A stretch of 64,000 nt of DNA. It comes from Paracoccaceae bacterium. GTDB lineage: Bacteria; Pseudomonadota; Alphaproteobacteria; Rhodobacterales; Rhodobacteraceae. The notes beneath the pieces were generated by a model. That model was not told where the DNA came from, made no database searches, and saw only the letters and a program-made list of their open reading frames with translations. The stretch spans positions 33,872 through 97,871 of the forward strand of contig JANQRE010000005.1 of the NCBI GenBank assembly GCA_028284705.1, written 5' to 3'. Shown here piece by piece: positions 28,487-36,745 of the stretch. Positions within the stretch are counted from its first letter, which is position 1; every line of letters starts with the position of its first letter. Made by a program: the position numbers and the translations under genes.

Positions 28487-29254
28487 TCAGCCGTTCTGCA
28501 CGTAATCGAGGCGCTGTTGGGCAATCCGCTCATTCGTCTCGGCCTTGCGATGGTCGGCAAGCGATTGCTCCACATAGGAGAGGTGGAACTCCACCGCAGT
28601 CCGCGCCGCCACACCGTCTCGGGCCTGGATCGCCCTGTTGATCTGGCGGTGCTGATCCAGCAGATCGTCCCGTGTCGTGCGCTGTTTGAACATCACCTTG
28701 CGGTTGTAAAAGACGCCCTCCCGCAGCATGCGAAACATCGCGCGCATCATGTGTAGCATCACCACGTTGTGGCTGGCCTCAATGATGGCGAGGTGGAACT
28801 CGGCATCCAGTTGCGCCTCCTCCGCCGGATTGCGCTTCTCATGGGCGCTCTCCATCTGGGCGAGGACTGCAGCGATCACTTCGAGATCGGTGTCGGAGCC
28901 GAACTTGCAGGCGCGTTCAGCCGCGAGACCTTCCATGTCGCGGCGGAAGGTGAGGTAATCGAAGACGGCCTCGTCGTGTTTGGCAAAGAGATCGACCAAA
29001 GGTTCGGGGAAGGCACTGGCGAGCGTATCTGCAACGTAAATGCCCGATCCCGGTTTCGCGGCAAGCAACCCGCGCTCTTCGAGGGCGGCCACCGCGTCGC
29101 GCAAGGAGGGTCGCGAGACGCCCATGCGGTCGGCCAATTCCCGCTCCGAGGGCAGGCGCTCGCCCGGGCGCAGGATGCCGCGCAGGATCAGGAGTTCGAT
29201 CTGGCGGATCACGGCGGCGGACAGCTTCTCGGCTTCGATTTTCTCAAATGGCAT
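28487..29254 (-). CDS. GntR-family regulator, FadR/FCD subgroup
   Basis: This 255-residue regulator has an N-terminal winged helix (GERLPSERELADRMGVSRPS) and a helical FCD ligand domain. The metal-ligand pattern fits the FadR subgroup (DAEFHLAIIEASHN, and later HRQINRAI and VEFHLSYV). It is convergent with the tmpAB operon and its likely regulator. The start at 29254 (MPFEKIEAEK) has CGGAGC upstream. A 21-bp palindrome 15 bases before the start is a good autoregulatory operator. Confidence 0.85.
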   Translation of the reverse strand: MPFEKIEAEKLSAAVIRQIELLILRGILRPGERLPSERELADRMGVSRPSLRDAVAALEERGLLAAKPGSGIYVADTLASAFPEPLVDLFAKHDEAVFDYLTFRRDMEGLAAERACKFGSDTDLEVIAAVLAQMESAHEKRNPAEEAQLDAEFHLAIIEASHNVVMLHMMRAMFRMLREGVFYNRKVMFKQRTTRDDLLDQHRQINRAIQARDGVAARTAVEFHLSYVEQSLADHRKAETNERIAQQRLDYVQNG

Positions 29255-29269
29255 GGCGCATGCTCCGAA

Positions 29270-29290
29270 TTGGTCAAATTCTATGACCAA
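29270..29290. promoter_or_regulatory. GntR/FadR-type operator
   Basis: TTGGTCA-N7-TGACCAA is a perfect 7-bp-arm palindrome of the TGGT...ACCA class bound by FadR-subfamily regulators. It lies immediately upstream of the GntR gene, which therefore probably controls itself. Confidence 0.65.
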
Positions 29291-29303
29291 ATCGAAGGTC
29301 TTT

Positions 29304-29337
29304 CAAACAAAAACGGCCCGCCCCGAGGGGCAGGCCG
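29304..29337 (-). terminator. intrinsic terminator of the first OmpA lipoprotein gene
   Basis: On the minus strand an 11-bp stem with one mismatch (CGGCCTGCCCC / GGGGCGGGCCG) and a minimal loop is followed by TTTTTGTTT. It lies 22 bases after the OmpA gene stop. Confidence 0.8.
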
Positions 29338-29358
29338 CTTCCTCAAGCCAGGAGAAGC

Positions 29359-30003
29359 TTAAGTTGCGTTCGGGCGAATGATGATCTCAACACGGCGGTT
29401 CTGGGCGCGGCCCTCCTCGGTGGCGTTCGAGGCCACGGGGCGGGTTTCGCCCTGCCCGTAGGACTGGATGCGCGCACTGTCGACGCCCTCATCCATCAGC
29501 GTCCAGGAGACCGCTTGCGCGCGGCGTTCGGAGAGATCGAAATTGTGACTGTCAGAGCCGGTGTCATCGGTGTGACCCACGACGCTCACGAGGCTGTCGG
29601 GATATTGCTGCAAGTTGCGCGCAACGGCGGCCAGATCGGTCCTGAGCGTCGGGCGCAATTCAGCGCTATCAACATCGAAGAGCAGGCCTTGCGGCATGGT
29701 CACTTTCAGCTCCGAGCCGGTGTTTTCAATGGCGACATTCTCGTTAGGAATGTCGCGGCGCAGATCGGCGGCCTGCTTGTCGAGATGGTTCCCGATCAAC
29801 CCGCCCACGGCGGCCCCGATGCCGGCCCCTGCGGCACCTTTCAGCACTTTCTGATCATCGCTGGAGGCGCCGAGAATGCCGCCAATGCCAGCGCCGATCA
29901 GCGCCCCGGTCTGGGTTTTGTTCATGGATGCGGTGTCGAAATCGCTGCAGGCGGAGACCGCCAAACAGGCGGTGCCAGCCACCAAGATGGATTTGATGCT
30001 CAT
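29359..30003 (-). CDS. OmpA-family outer-membrane lipoprotein with glycine zipper (1)
   Basis: This 214-residue lipoprotein begins with a signal and lipobox (LAVSAC, lipidated Cys19). A glycine-zipper segment follows (GALIGAGIGGILGASS ... GAAGAGIGAAVGGLIGN). The C-terminal OmpA-like domain binds peptidoglycan: VVGHTDDTGSDSHNFDLSER and GRAQNRRVEIII contain the conserved Asp and Arg. This is the YiaD-like architecture that anchors the outer membrane to the wall. It is a close paralogue of the next gene upstream. Confidence 0.88.
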   Translation of the reverse strand: MSIKSILVAGTACLAVSACSDFDTASMNKTQTGALIGAGIGGILGASSDDQKVLKGAAGAGIGAAVGGLIGNHLDKQAADLRRDIPNENVAIENTGSELKVTMPQGLLFDVDSAELRPTLRTDLAAVARNLQQYPDSLVSVVGHTDDTGSDSHNFDLSERRAQAVSWTLMDEGVDSARIQSYGQGETRPVASNATEEGRAQNRRVEIIIRPNAT

Positions 30004-30096
30004 TTTTCTGCCTCAGTTTATGCGGGACACCTTTTGGCGCCTCTTTGCTTATGCGGGGCAGAATAGCCGATAAATCCCGGTTCTCAAAGAGAGAAT

Positions 30097-30130
30097 CTCG
30101 TTGGCGGCGTGTGTGGTTGCCGCCAACGAG
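30097..30130. terminator. hairpin between the two OmpA lipoprotein genes
   Basis: A perfect 12-bp stem (CTCGTTGGCGGC / GCCGCCAACGAG) has a ten-base loop. It lies just after the upstream OmpA lipoprotein gene on the minus strand. Only a weak, interrupted T-run follows on that side, so it may be a terminator or attenuator controlling readthrough into the second copy. Confidence 0.55.
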
Positions 30131-30146
30131 GTTGATTTTTGTCAGA

Positions 30147-30785
30147 TCACGCGGCGTTGGGGCGAATAATGATCTCGACCCGACGGTTTTGCGCACGGCC
30201 GCTCACGGTATTGTTTGAGGCGACGGGTTGCGCCTCGCCCGCGCCTTGCACACGGAGACGGCTGCCTGAGACGCCTGAGCCCTGCAGGACCCCCGCAACG
30301 GTGCGCGCACGGTTCTCAGAAAGCGCCTGATTGTAGCTCGCCGTGCCGGTGCTGTCGGTATGGCCGACCACGAAAACGGTGGTGTCGGGATATCGGTTCA
30401 GACTGCCTGCAAGCACGCGCAGGTCGGATTGCAGGTCAGGCCGCAGCGCCGCGCTATCGGTGGCGAAAAGCAGGTCTTGTGGCATGGTTACGCGCAGCTC
30501 GGAGCCGGTGTTGACGATGCCGATATCATCGGAGTCGAGATCGCGGCGTAGCTCGCGCTCCTGTGCGTCGAGCGAATTGCCGATGGCAGCCCCGACGACG
30601 CCACCAACAGCGGCCCCGATCGCGGTTTTCTCAAGATCGCCATCGCTGCTGGCAGCCCCGATCAGCCCACCGACAGCAGCGCCGATCCCGGCACCTTGTT
30701 TGGTGTTCCGGTTCGGGTCGCCGGGATCGCAGGCCGCAAGGCCGATAACCGCCAGCGGCAGAATGAATAAAGATGTGCGGGTCAT
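30147..30785 (-). CDS. OmpA-family outer-membrane lipoprotein with glycine zipper (2)
   Basis: This 212-residue lipoprotein starts MTRTSLFILPLAVIGLAACD, a lipoprotein signal with lipobox GLAAC. It repeats the layout of its neighbour: glycine zippers (GAGIGAAVGGLIGAASS, GAAVGGVVGAAIGN), then an OmpA domain (VVGHTDSTGTASYNQALSEN, GRAQNRRVEIIIRPNA). The two proteins share the same C-terminal ten residues except the last, so they are a tandem duplication. GAGGAG precedes the start at 30785; the frame extends far upstream without a good start. Confidence 0.88.
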   Translation of the reverse strand: MTRTSLFILPLAVIGLAACDPGDPNRNTKQGAGIGAAVGGLIGAASSDGDLEKTAIGAAVGGVVGAAIGNSLDAQERELRRDLDSDDIGIVNTGSELRVTMPQDLLFATDSAALRPDLQSDLRVLAGSLNRYPDTTVFVVGHTDSTGTASYNQALSENRARTVAGVLQGSGVSGSRLRVQGAGEAQPVASNNTVSGRAQNRRVEIIIRPNAA

Positions 30786-30882
30786 AACGCGTGACTCCTC
30801 GTTTACATGTCCAAAGTGACAACGAACGATTAACGCAGGGAGGTCCACATAGAGCCAATCACGGGTTTGAGATCGGCGGAAT

Positions 30883-31722
30883 TCAGCCAGCCTCGGCCCG
30901 CGCGGTCTCGTAGGCGAGCATAGCGCGTTTGACTGGCAGACCCCAGTGGTAGCCACCCAATCCGCCTGATTTTCTGAGTGCACGATGGCACGGGATGAGC
31001 CAGCTGACCGGGTTGCGGCCCACAGCAGTTCCAACCGCACGCACCGCCTTGGGGGCGCCGATGGAATTGGCAATCTCGGAATACGTCGTGACCTGGCCGG
31101 AGGGCACCCGCAGGAGCGCTTCCCAGACCTTGATCTGGAAAGGGGCGCCGATCAGGTGAAGCTGCGTATCCCCAGCCTGATCAAAAGCGGCGGTCACCCA
31201 TGTCTCAATCTTTTCAGGGGCTTCGACGTAATGCGCTTGTGGCCAACGGCTGTGAAGATCGTCAAAAACCTCTTCTCGCGTACTCTCGGCAGAGAACCCC
31301 AGACCACAGAGCCCACGATCCGTGCCCATCGCGAGGGCTTCACCGAAAGGGCTGTCAAACCAGCCCCAATAGATGGTCAAACCCTCTCCCTTGCGCGCGA
31401 ATTCGCCCGGGCTCATGGCTTCCCATCTCAGGAACAGATCGTGCAACCGACCCGAACCGGACAGTCCCACGGCGTTCGACGTATCAAGCGTTGTAAACTG
31501 CGCATCGAGCAGCGCCTTGGCATGACCCAGGGTCAGATATTGCTGCAAACGCTTCGGCGAGACACCTGCCCATTTCGAGAATACACGCTGAAAATGTGCC
31601 GGGCTCATCTGCATTTCGCCTGCGAGATCATCGAGGCTCAATTCCGGTCCGCGGGCGTCAATCAGCTCAATCGCGCGTTTGACGACACCGTAATGGTAGC
31701 TGGGTTGATGATCGCTTGGCAT
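30883..31722 (-). CDS. AraC-type HTH fused to O6-methylguanine-DNA methyltransferase (Ada-like)
   Basis: This 279-residue protein joins an AraC helix-turn-helix (about residues 15-110, MSPAHFQRVFSKWAGVSP) to an Ogt/MGMT domain. The suicidal cysteine is in IPCHRAL, with the DNA-contact motif RAVGTAVGRNP just before it. The N-terminal zinc/phosphotriester-repair domain of E. coli Ada is absent. The protein can repair O6-alkylguanine, and the AraC half may sense or regulate the alkylation response. Confidence 0.9.
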   Translation of the reverse strand: MPSDHQPSYHYGVVKRAIELIDARGPELSLDDLAGEMQMSPAHFQRVFSKWAGVSPKRLQQYLTLGHAKALLDAQFTTLDTSNAVGLSGSGRLHDLFLRWEAMSPGEFARKGEGLTIYWGWFDSPFGEALAMGTDRGLCGLGFSAESTREEVFDDLHSRWPQAHYVEAPEKIETWVTAAFDQAGDTQLHLIGAPFQIKVWEALLRVPSGQVTTYSEIANSIGAPKAVRAVGTAVGRNPVSWLIPCHRALRKSGGLGGYHWGLPVKRAMLAYETARAEAG

Positions 31723-31797
31723 GGGCAGACCTCGTTGAATGATCTGTCCCAGATGTAGCCGCTGGTTGGATCACATGCGACCCGGAAGCTGCGCATC

Positions 31798-32433
31798 TTA
31801 TGCCGCTCGAACAGCGCGTCGCCGTTCCGGTGGGCTCAGCACCGCGATTTCCTCATCCTTGAGGCACTGTCTGGGGCTTACACAATCATGCATGACCAGG
31901 TCGCGGACGTTGTCCAGCGTGGCGGCGGAGCGTTGCGACAGGCTGGCCTCATCAATCTCTGCCGTTGTCATGCTGGCGAGCCAGATGCCGTTGGCACTGA
32001 CCAGTTGCGGCTCCTCAAAGAGCAGCGCGTAGACGGGCGGTGCCTCTGTCCCGTCGATGGGATCGACACCGCGCCAGTCAGCGGTTTGCTGCGCCGTGGC
32101 AAGGACCTCGGCCTCTCCGAAATGCAATTCGACCTCTGCCCCGCGAAGCTCAACATGCTGATTGGCGGTGAGCGTCGTCGGGAAATTCGGACACCCATAT
32201 CCAAGCGCGTGCGCAAGCATGTGAATGCAGGGGGCGGGCAAAAGACCCGGTGTCATGTGACCGATCCAAAGCAGGGGCTGGAACCCGTGATCGCGGGTCT
32301 TGATCATGTCGCCCACCGACAGCCAATCGACCGCGACCTCCCCGTCCGCTGTTTCGATGAGCGCTCCGGCCCCGATGCCGGGCGGTGGCGCAAGCATCTC
32401 CAGACCGTTTGAAACGGAAAAAGTCTCGGGCAT
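31798..32433 (-). CDS. Hint-domain protein lacking the catalytic cysteine
   Basis: This 211-residue protein matches the hedgehog/intein-like Hint_2 domain that is abundant in Rhodobacterales: ALIETADGEVAVDWLSVGDM, then KTRDHGFQPLLWIGH and NQHVELRG. Active members begin this domain with Cys-Phe-x-x-Gly-Thr. Here the segment is PPGIGAGALIET with no cysteine, so self-cleavage chemistry is not expected. GGAGGAA lies just before the ATG at 32433. No adhesin or RTX repeats are fused to it. Its role is unknown. Confidence 0.75.
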   Translation of the reverse strand: MPETFSVSNGLEMLAPPPGIGAGALIETADGEVAVDWLSVGDMIKTRDHGFQPLLWIGHMTPGLLPAPCIHMLAHALGYGCPNFPTTLTANQHVELRGAEVELHFGEAEVLATAQQTADWRGVDPIDGTEAPPVYALLFEEPQLVSANGIWLASMTTAEIDEASLSQRSAATLDNVRDLVMHDCVSPRQCLKDEEIAVLSPPERRRAVRAA

Positions 32434-32581
32434 GAATTCCTCCACCAGATGTCAAGCCGGTGAAAGGATCGCCCAAGGCTGGTTAAGCATCCGCAAATCC
32501 GTCCGGAAAATTTCCAGAAAATTCTATTGATCTCGTATCGCTCTTGCCGCCAGGCCCGCGGCTTGGCATATCGCGAGGATC

Positions 32582-33226
32582 ATGGCCAAGCAGCTCGACT
32601 ATCATACGATCCACGAGATTTTCACCCGGTTTCGGGCCGCTGAGGCGGAGCCCAAGGGCGAGTTGAGCCATGTGAATGTCTATACATTGGTGGTTGCCGT
32701 GGCGCTGTCAGCGCAGGCCACCGATGCGGGTGTGAACAAGGCCACGGCGGAGCTGTTCCAGATCGCTGATACGCCTCAGAAGATGCTGGCGCTTGGTGAA
32801 GAGGGCTTGATCGAGCATATCAAGAGCATCGGGCTCTATCGCAACAAGGCGAAGAATGTCATCAAGTTGAGCCGCATTCTGGTTGAGGAGTATGGCGGAG
32901 AGGTGCCGTCCTCTCGCGCGGCGCTGCAATCGCTGCCGGGTGTGGGACGTAAAACCGCGAATGTCGTGTTGAACATGTGGTTCAAACATCCCGCGCAGGC
33001 GGTCGACACGCATATCTTTCGCGTCGGCAATCGCACGGGGATTTGTCCGGGCAAGGATGTGGATGCGGTTGAACGCGCTATTGAAGACCATATTCCTGTT
33101 GAATTCCAACAACATGCGCATCACTGGCTGATCCTGCATGGTCGCTACATCTGTGTGGCGCGCAAACCGAAATGCGGAGCCTGTCTGATCCGCGATCTCT
33201 GCCCCTTTGAGGAAAAGAACCTATGA
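32582..33226 (+). CDS. nth: endonuclease III
   Basis: This 214-residue DNA glycosylase/AP lyase removes oxidised pyrimidines. The helix-hairpin-helix LPGVGRKTANVVL contains the catalytic lysine, and DTHIFRVGNRTG holds the catalytic aspartate. The C-terminal [4Fe-4S] loop C-x6-C-x2-C-x5-C is complete (CVARKPKCGACLIRDLC). GAGG precedes the ATG. The stop overlaps the start of the PfkB kinase gene (ATGA). Confidence 0.95.
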   Translation: MAKQLDYHTIHEIFTRFRAAEAEPKGELSHVNVYTLVVAVALSAQATDAGVNKATAELFQIADTPQKMLALGEEGLIEHIKSIGLYRNKAKNVIKLSRILVEEYGGEVPSSRAALQSLPGVGRKTANVVLNMWFKHPAQAVDTHIFRVGNRTGICPGKDVDAVERAIEDHIPVEFQQHAHHWLILHGRYICVARKPKCGACLIRDLCPFEEKNL

Positions 33227-34215
33227 AGACATATCAAGTGGTTGGCATCGGCAATGCCATGGTGGATGTGCTGTGGGAGTGCCCAGACGAGTTCCTGACG
33301 GAGAACGGTGTCGAGAAGGGCATCATGCAGCTCACCGACCGCGATCGCGGGGTGGAGCTCTATGGCAAGATCGGACCGGCGAAGGAAATCTCCGGTGGGT
33401 CTGCTGCGAACACCATTGCCGGGATTGCACATCTGGGTGGTCAGACCGCCTATGTGGGCAAGGTGAAAGACGACCAGTTGGGTGCGATCTTCTCTCACGA
33501 CCTGCGCGCGCAGGGGGCCGATTACGACACGCCGCTGGCGCCGAAGACCCATGAGGCCGAGACCGGGCGCTGTATCGTGCTGGTGACTCCGGATGGCGAG
33601 CGTTCGATGAACACCTATTTGGGTGTCACTGAGTTTTTGGGGCCGGAGGACATTTTCGAGGACCAGATGGCGCAGGCCGACTGGATTTATCTCGAGGGCT
33701 ACCGGTTTGACGGACCTGCCTCTGTGGCTGCTTTCGACAAGGCGATTGCGGCCTGCACGGGGGCGGGCGGACGGGTGTCTCTGACGCTCAGCGATCCGTT
33801 CTGTGTGGACCGTCACCGCGGTGCGTTTCGATCCCTCATTCAGGATCACGTCGACCTTCTGTTCTGCAACCGTGCCGAGATGCTGTCGATGTATGAGACG
33901 GAGGATTTCGACGCCGCACTGGCGCAAGCGGCCAGCGAAGTGGAGATCGTCGCCTGCACCGATAGCGGGAACGGCGCGCATATCCTGTCTCACGGTCAGC
34001 GCTGGCATGCACCGGCGATGCCGGTTCAGATCGTTGATGCGACCGGCGCGGGGGACCTCTTTGCGGGTGGTTTCCTCTGGGGGCTCACCAACGGCTATAA
34101 TCTGGAGACCTGCGGGCGCATGGGTTGTGTTGGTGCGTCAGAGGTGATCAGCCATATCGGCGCGCGGCCTGAGGCGGACCTCAAGGTACTCTTTCAGACC
34201 CAAGGCTTGCTCTGA
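33223..34215 (+). CDS. PfkB-family kinase, adenosine kinase-like
   Basis: This 330-residue sugar/nucleoside kinase shows the PfkB N-terminal signature GGSAANTIAGIAHLGG and the C-terminal DATGAGDLFAGGFLWG with the catalytic Asp. The sequence resembles bacterial adenosine kinases common in Rhodobacterales (YQVVGIGNAMVDV at the start). It is coupled to nth by an ATGA overlap. Phosphorylation of adenosine is the most likely reaction; ribokinase-type substrates cannot be ruled out. Confidence 0.87.
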   Translation: MKTYQVVGIGNAMVDVLWECPDEFLTENGVEKGIMQLTDRDRGVELYGKIGPAKEISGGSAANTIAGIAHLGGQTAYVGKVKDDQLGAIFSHDLRAQGADYDTPLAPKTHEAETGRCIVLVTPDGERSMNTYLGVTEFLGPEDIFEDQMAQADWIYLEGYRFDGPASVAAFDKAIAACTGAGGRVSLTLSDPFCVDRHRGAFRSLIQDHVDLLFCNRAEMLSMYETEDFDAALAQAASEVEIVACTDSGNGAHILSHGQRWHAPAMPVQIVDATGAGDLFAGGFLWGLTNGYNLETCGRMGCVGASEVISHIGARPEADLKVLFQTQGLL

Positions 34216-34225
34216 GCGGTTTCGA

Positions 34226-34288
34226 ATTGCCTTCGGCAATCCGACCGGTGCGAGGGGCTAGCCCCTCGCGCTCCCCAGAGTATTTTTG
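34226..34288 (+). terminator. hairpins and terminator-like repeat after the PfkB kinase gene
   Basis: A small hairpin (TTGCC-TTC-GGCAA, 34226-34238) is followed by a 20-bp perfect palindrome GCGAGGGGCTAGCCCCTCGC (34250-34269). Then comes GCTCCCCAGAGTATTTTTGG. The last element resembles a short sequence found after many Rhodobacteraceae genes, where it acts as terminator. Confidence 0.6.
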
Positions 34289-34340
34289 GACCAATGAAGG
34301 GGCAAGGCGGGCCCTGCTCGGGGTGCGATGAGCGGTGGGC

Positions 34341-35222
34341 TTAGGTCGCGTACATTTCGTTTTTGCCCGCCGCGCCTTTCATCATCACCTTGGATTGCGC
34401 CGCGCGAATCTCATCATAGAGCGTGAGGGCTGCGGGTGTGAAATCCGCCTTGGGCTCGGGCACATGGATGAAATTGCCATGCCGATCCTCGCCGCGGGCC
34501 ATCATCGCGTAGTCCTTGTCACCGACTTGCTGTGCCATGTCGGGGCGAATGTACCGGATCACAAGCGCGATGCGGCGGTCGTCTGAGCTGTTCGGCCCGG
34601 ACCCATGGATCGTGAGCCCATGATGCAGCGACATCTGACCGGGATGGATTTCAATCGCGGTCTTATCCGCGTCAGCGACGTCGACTTTCACCTCTTGTCC
34701 GCGCGACAACAGGTTGTCCTCGTCGAACGTGTCTTCGTGTTCCAGGATCGCGTTCTTGTGCGAGCCCGCGACAAAATCCATGCACCCGCTTTTCGGGGTC
34801 GCGGGGCTGAGCGGAATCCACGCCGTAACCAGACCGTCAATCGCGCCAAGACCCCAATAGGTCAGATCCTGATGCATCGATACGATGTGCTTCGTCCTGG
34901 GTTCCTTGATGAAGAACTCGCCCGAGAAGATCATGATATCCGGCCCCAGGATGCCCTCGACCACATCCAGAACGGCAGGATTCTTGGCGATGCGTGACAC
35001 CATCGGCATCACCACATGGGAATTCACGCGCTTATAGGTGCTCAGCGGCAGAGGCAGACCGTTGTCGAGCCATTTCTGTTCGATGGCCTCTATTTCAGTC
35101 CGCGCTGCGATGGCCTCGTCCCGGGAGATCGCGGGGCAGGGGAAGAGGAACCCATCGCGCCAGTATTGCGCCTGCAATGCATCGGACAAATGACCATCGG
35201 CGAGTTCAAGGCTGTCGAGCAT
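34341..35222 (-). CDS. phytanoyl-CoA dioxygenase (PhyH)-family oxygenase
   Basis: This 293-residue Fe(II)/2-oxoglutarate oxygenase has its iron triad in SMHQDLTYWG (His and Asp) and HHGLTIHGSGPN (distal His), with an arginine in DDRRIALVIRYI for 2-oxoglutarate. GGGAGG is seven bases before the ATG at 35222; the frame stays open another 258 bases upstream but crosses into the divergent pgsA region. PhyH members include PhnY, ectoine hydroxylase and many uncharacterised enzymes. The substrate is unknown. Confidence 0.83.
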   Translation of the reverse strand: MLDSLELADGHLSDALQAQYWRDGFLFPCPAISRDEAIAARTEIEAIEQKWLDNGLPLPLSTYKRVNSHVVMPMVSRIAKNPAVLDVVEGILGPDIMIFSGEFFIKEPRTKHIVSMHQDLTYWGLGAIDGLVTAWIPLSPATPKSGCMDFVAGSHKNAILEHEDTFDEDNLLSRGQEVKVDVADADKTAIEIHPGQMSLHHGLTIHGSGPNSSDDRRIALVIRYIRPDMAQQVGDKDYAMMARGEDRHGNFIHVPEPKADFTPAALTLYDEIRAAQSKVMMKGAAGKNEMYAT

Positions 35223-35347
35223 GGCGAACCTCCCTTTCCCGGCCAGCCTGATCGCCCCTCGCGCCCCGGTCTTTTCAAAAACCGACGCGCAAGATGTCGC
35301 CTCTGCGCCATCTTCCATGCGCCTCGGCCTTGGGCTACATCTGACCC

Positions 35348-36013
35348 ATGACCTGGAACATCCCGAACATCCTGACGCTACTGCGCTTGCTCGCGGCCCC
35401 CGGCGTGGCGGTGATGTTCCTCTATTTCGCCCGCCCCTGGGCGGATTGGTTCGCTTTGGTTTTGTTCGTTGTGGCGGCATTGACCGACTGGATCGACGGC
35501 TATCTGGCCCGTGCCTGGAAACAGGAATCGAAGTTTGGCGCGATGCTCGATCCGATTGCCGACAAGGCGATGGTGGTGATCGCGCTTCTGGTCATCACCG
35601 GGTTTTCCGGCATGGACCCCTGGATCCTGTTGCCCGCCACGGTGATCATCTTTCGGGAGGTTTTTGTCTCAGGCCTGCGGGAATTCCTTGGCGACACCGC
35701 GGGTCTGTTGAAAGTCACCAATATCGCAAAGTGGAAGACCACCGCCCAGATGGTGGCGATTGCCGTTCTCTTTGCAACGGGTATCTTTGGGCACATGCTG
35801 CTCGAGCGCACCTGGGGCATGGAACCTGCGATGATCGAGCAAATCCTGTTGGGAGGCGCTGACGACCCTCTGGGCCTGCGTCGCATTGACCAGGCGGCAC
35901 GGGTGACCTGGTGGGTGGGTGTCGCTCTGCTCTGGTGCGCCGCGGCCCTGACATTGCTGTCAGGCTTCGACTATTTGCGGAAAGCCATGCCATATTTGAG
36001 GGATGCGCCATGA
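35348..36013 (+). CDS. pgsA: CDP-diacylglycerol-glycerol-3-phosphate 3-phosphatidyltransferase
   Basis: PgsA makes phosphatidylglycerophosphate, the precursor of phosphatidylglycerol and cardiolipin, in the inner membrane. The 221-residue protein has several helices and the CDP-alcohol phosphotransferase signature D-x2-DG-x2-AR-x8-G-x3-D-x3-D, seen as DWIDGYLARAWKQ...GAMLDPIADK. The stop overlaps moaD (ATGA). The pgsA-moaD-moaE order is common in Rhodobacteraceae. Confidence 0.93.
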   Translation: MTWNIPNILTLLRLLAAPGVAVMFLYFARPWADWFALVLFVVAALTDWIDGYLARAWKQESKFGAMLDPIADKAMVVIALLVITGFSGMDPWILLPATVIIFREVFVSGLREFLGDTAGLLKVTNIAKWKTTAQMVAIAVLFATGIFGHMLLERTWGMEPAMIEQILLGGADDPLGLRRIDQAARVTWWVGVALLWCAAALTLLSGFDYLRKAMPYLRDAP

Positions 36014-36258
36014 TTGATGTGCTCTATTTCGCCTGGCTACGTGAGCGGATCGGCCTGCCGAAGGAGCAGGTGGAGACCTCCGCCAAAACCGCGATGGAAC
36101 TGGTGGAAGAGCTGCGTGAGCGGGAGGAACGTTATGCCTTGGCGTTCTCCGATCTCACCGCGGTGCGGGTCGCGGTGGACCAGGAACTGACCGAGTTCGA
36201 CGCCTCCATCGAGGGCGCGCGCGAAGTCGCCTTCTTCCCGCCGATGACCGGGGGCTGA
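36010..36258 (+). CDS. moaD: molybdopterin synthase small subunit MoaD
   Basis: This 82-residue ubiquitin-like protein carries sulfur on its C-terminal glycine to MoaE. It begins MIDVLYFAWLRERIGL and ends FFPPMTGG with the required Gly-Gly. The start lies in the pgsA stop (ATGA), six bases before moaE begins. Confidence 0.93.
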   Translation: MIDVLYFAWLRERIGLPKEQVETSAKTAMELVEELREREERYALAFSDLTAVRVAVDQELTEFDASIEGAREVAFFPPMTGG

Positions 36259-36264
36259 GACCCG

Positions 36265-36714
36265 ATGTGTATCCGCGTACAGACCGAAAGCTTCGATCCG
36301 GGGGGGGAGCTCTCCGCCTTCACCGCCGGGTTGAAACAGGCCGGCGGGGTGGTCAGTTTCTCGGGTCTTGTGCGCGATGTGGCGGATGGTCTCGAAGCGA
36401 TGGAGATCGAGTGCTACCCGGGCATGACCGAAACAGCGATTGGAAAGATTGTCGAAGAAGCGCAGGCGCGCTGGGCCCTGGAGGATGTTCTGGTCATCCA
36501 CCGGCATGGGAGTTTAAAGGCTCGCGACGTGATTATGATGGTCGCCACTGCCTCGCGCCACCGGGTGGACGCGTTTCACGCGGCGGAGTTCCTGATGGAC
36601 TACCTCAAATCCCGCGCACCGTTCTGGAAGAAAGAGACCACGTCAAAAGGCGAGGGATGGGTTGCGGCGCAGGATGCCGACGAGGATGCCCTGAGCCGCT
36701 GGTCGAAGGGTTGA
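36265..36714 (+). CDS. moaE: molybdopterin synthase large subunit MoaE
   Basis: MoaE converts precursor Z (cPMP) to molybdopterin using thiocarboxylated MoaD. The 149-residue protein contains the family blocks GLVRDVADG, VIHRHGSLKARD and the catalytic lysine pair in RAPFWKKET. It follows moaD directly, so the two subunits are made together. Confidence 0.94.
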   Translation: MCIRVQTESFDPGGELSAFTAGLKQAGGVVSFSGLVRDVADGLEAMEIECYPGMTETAIGKIVEEAQARWALEDVLVIHRHGSLKARDVIMMVATASRHRVDAFHAAEFLMDYLKSRAPFWKKETTSKGEGWVAAQDADEDALSRWSKG

Positions 36715-36745
36715 AGCGCACCTTCTGTTCATTTCAACAGTTCGT

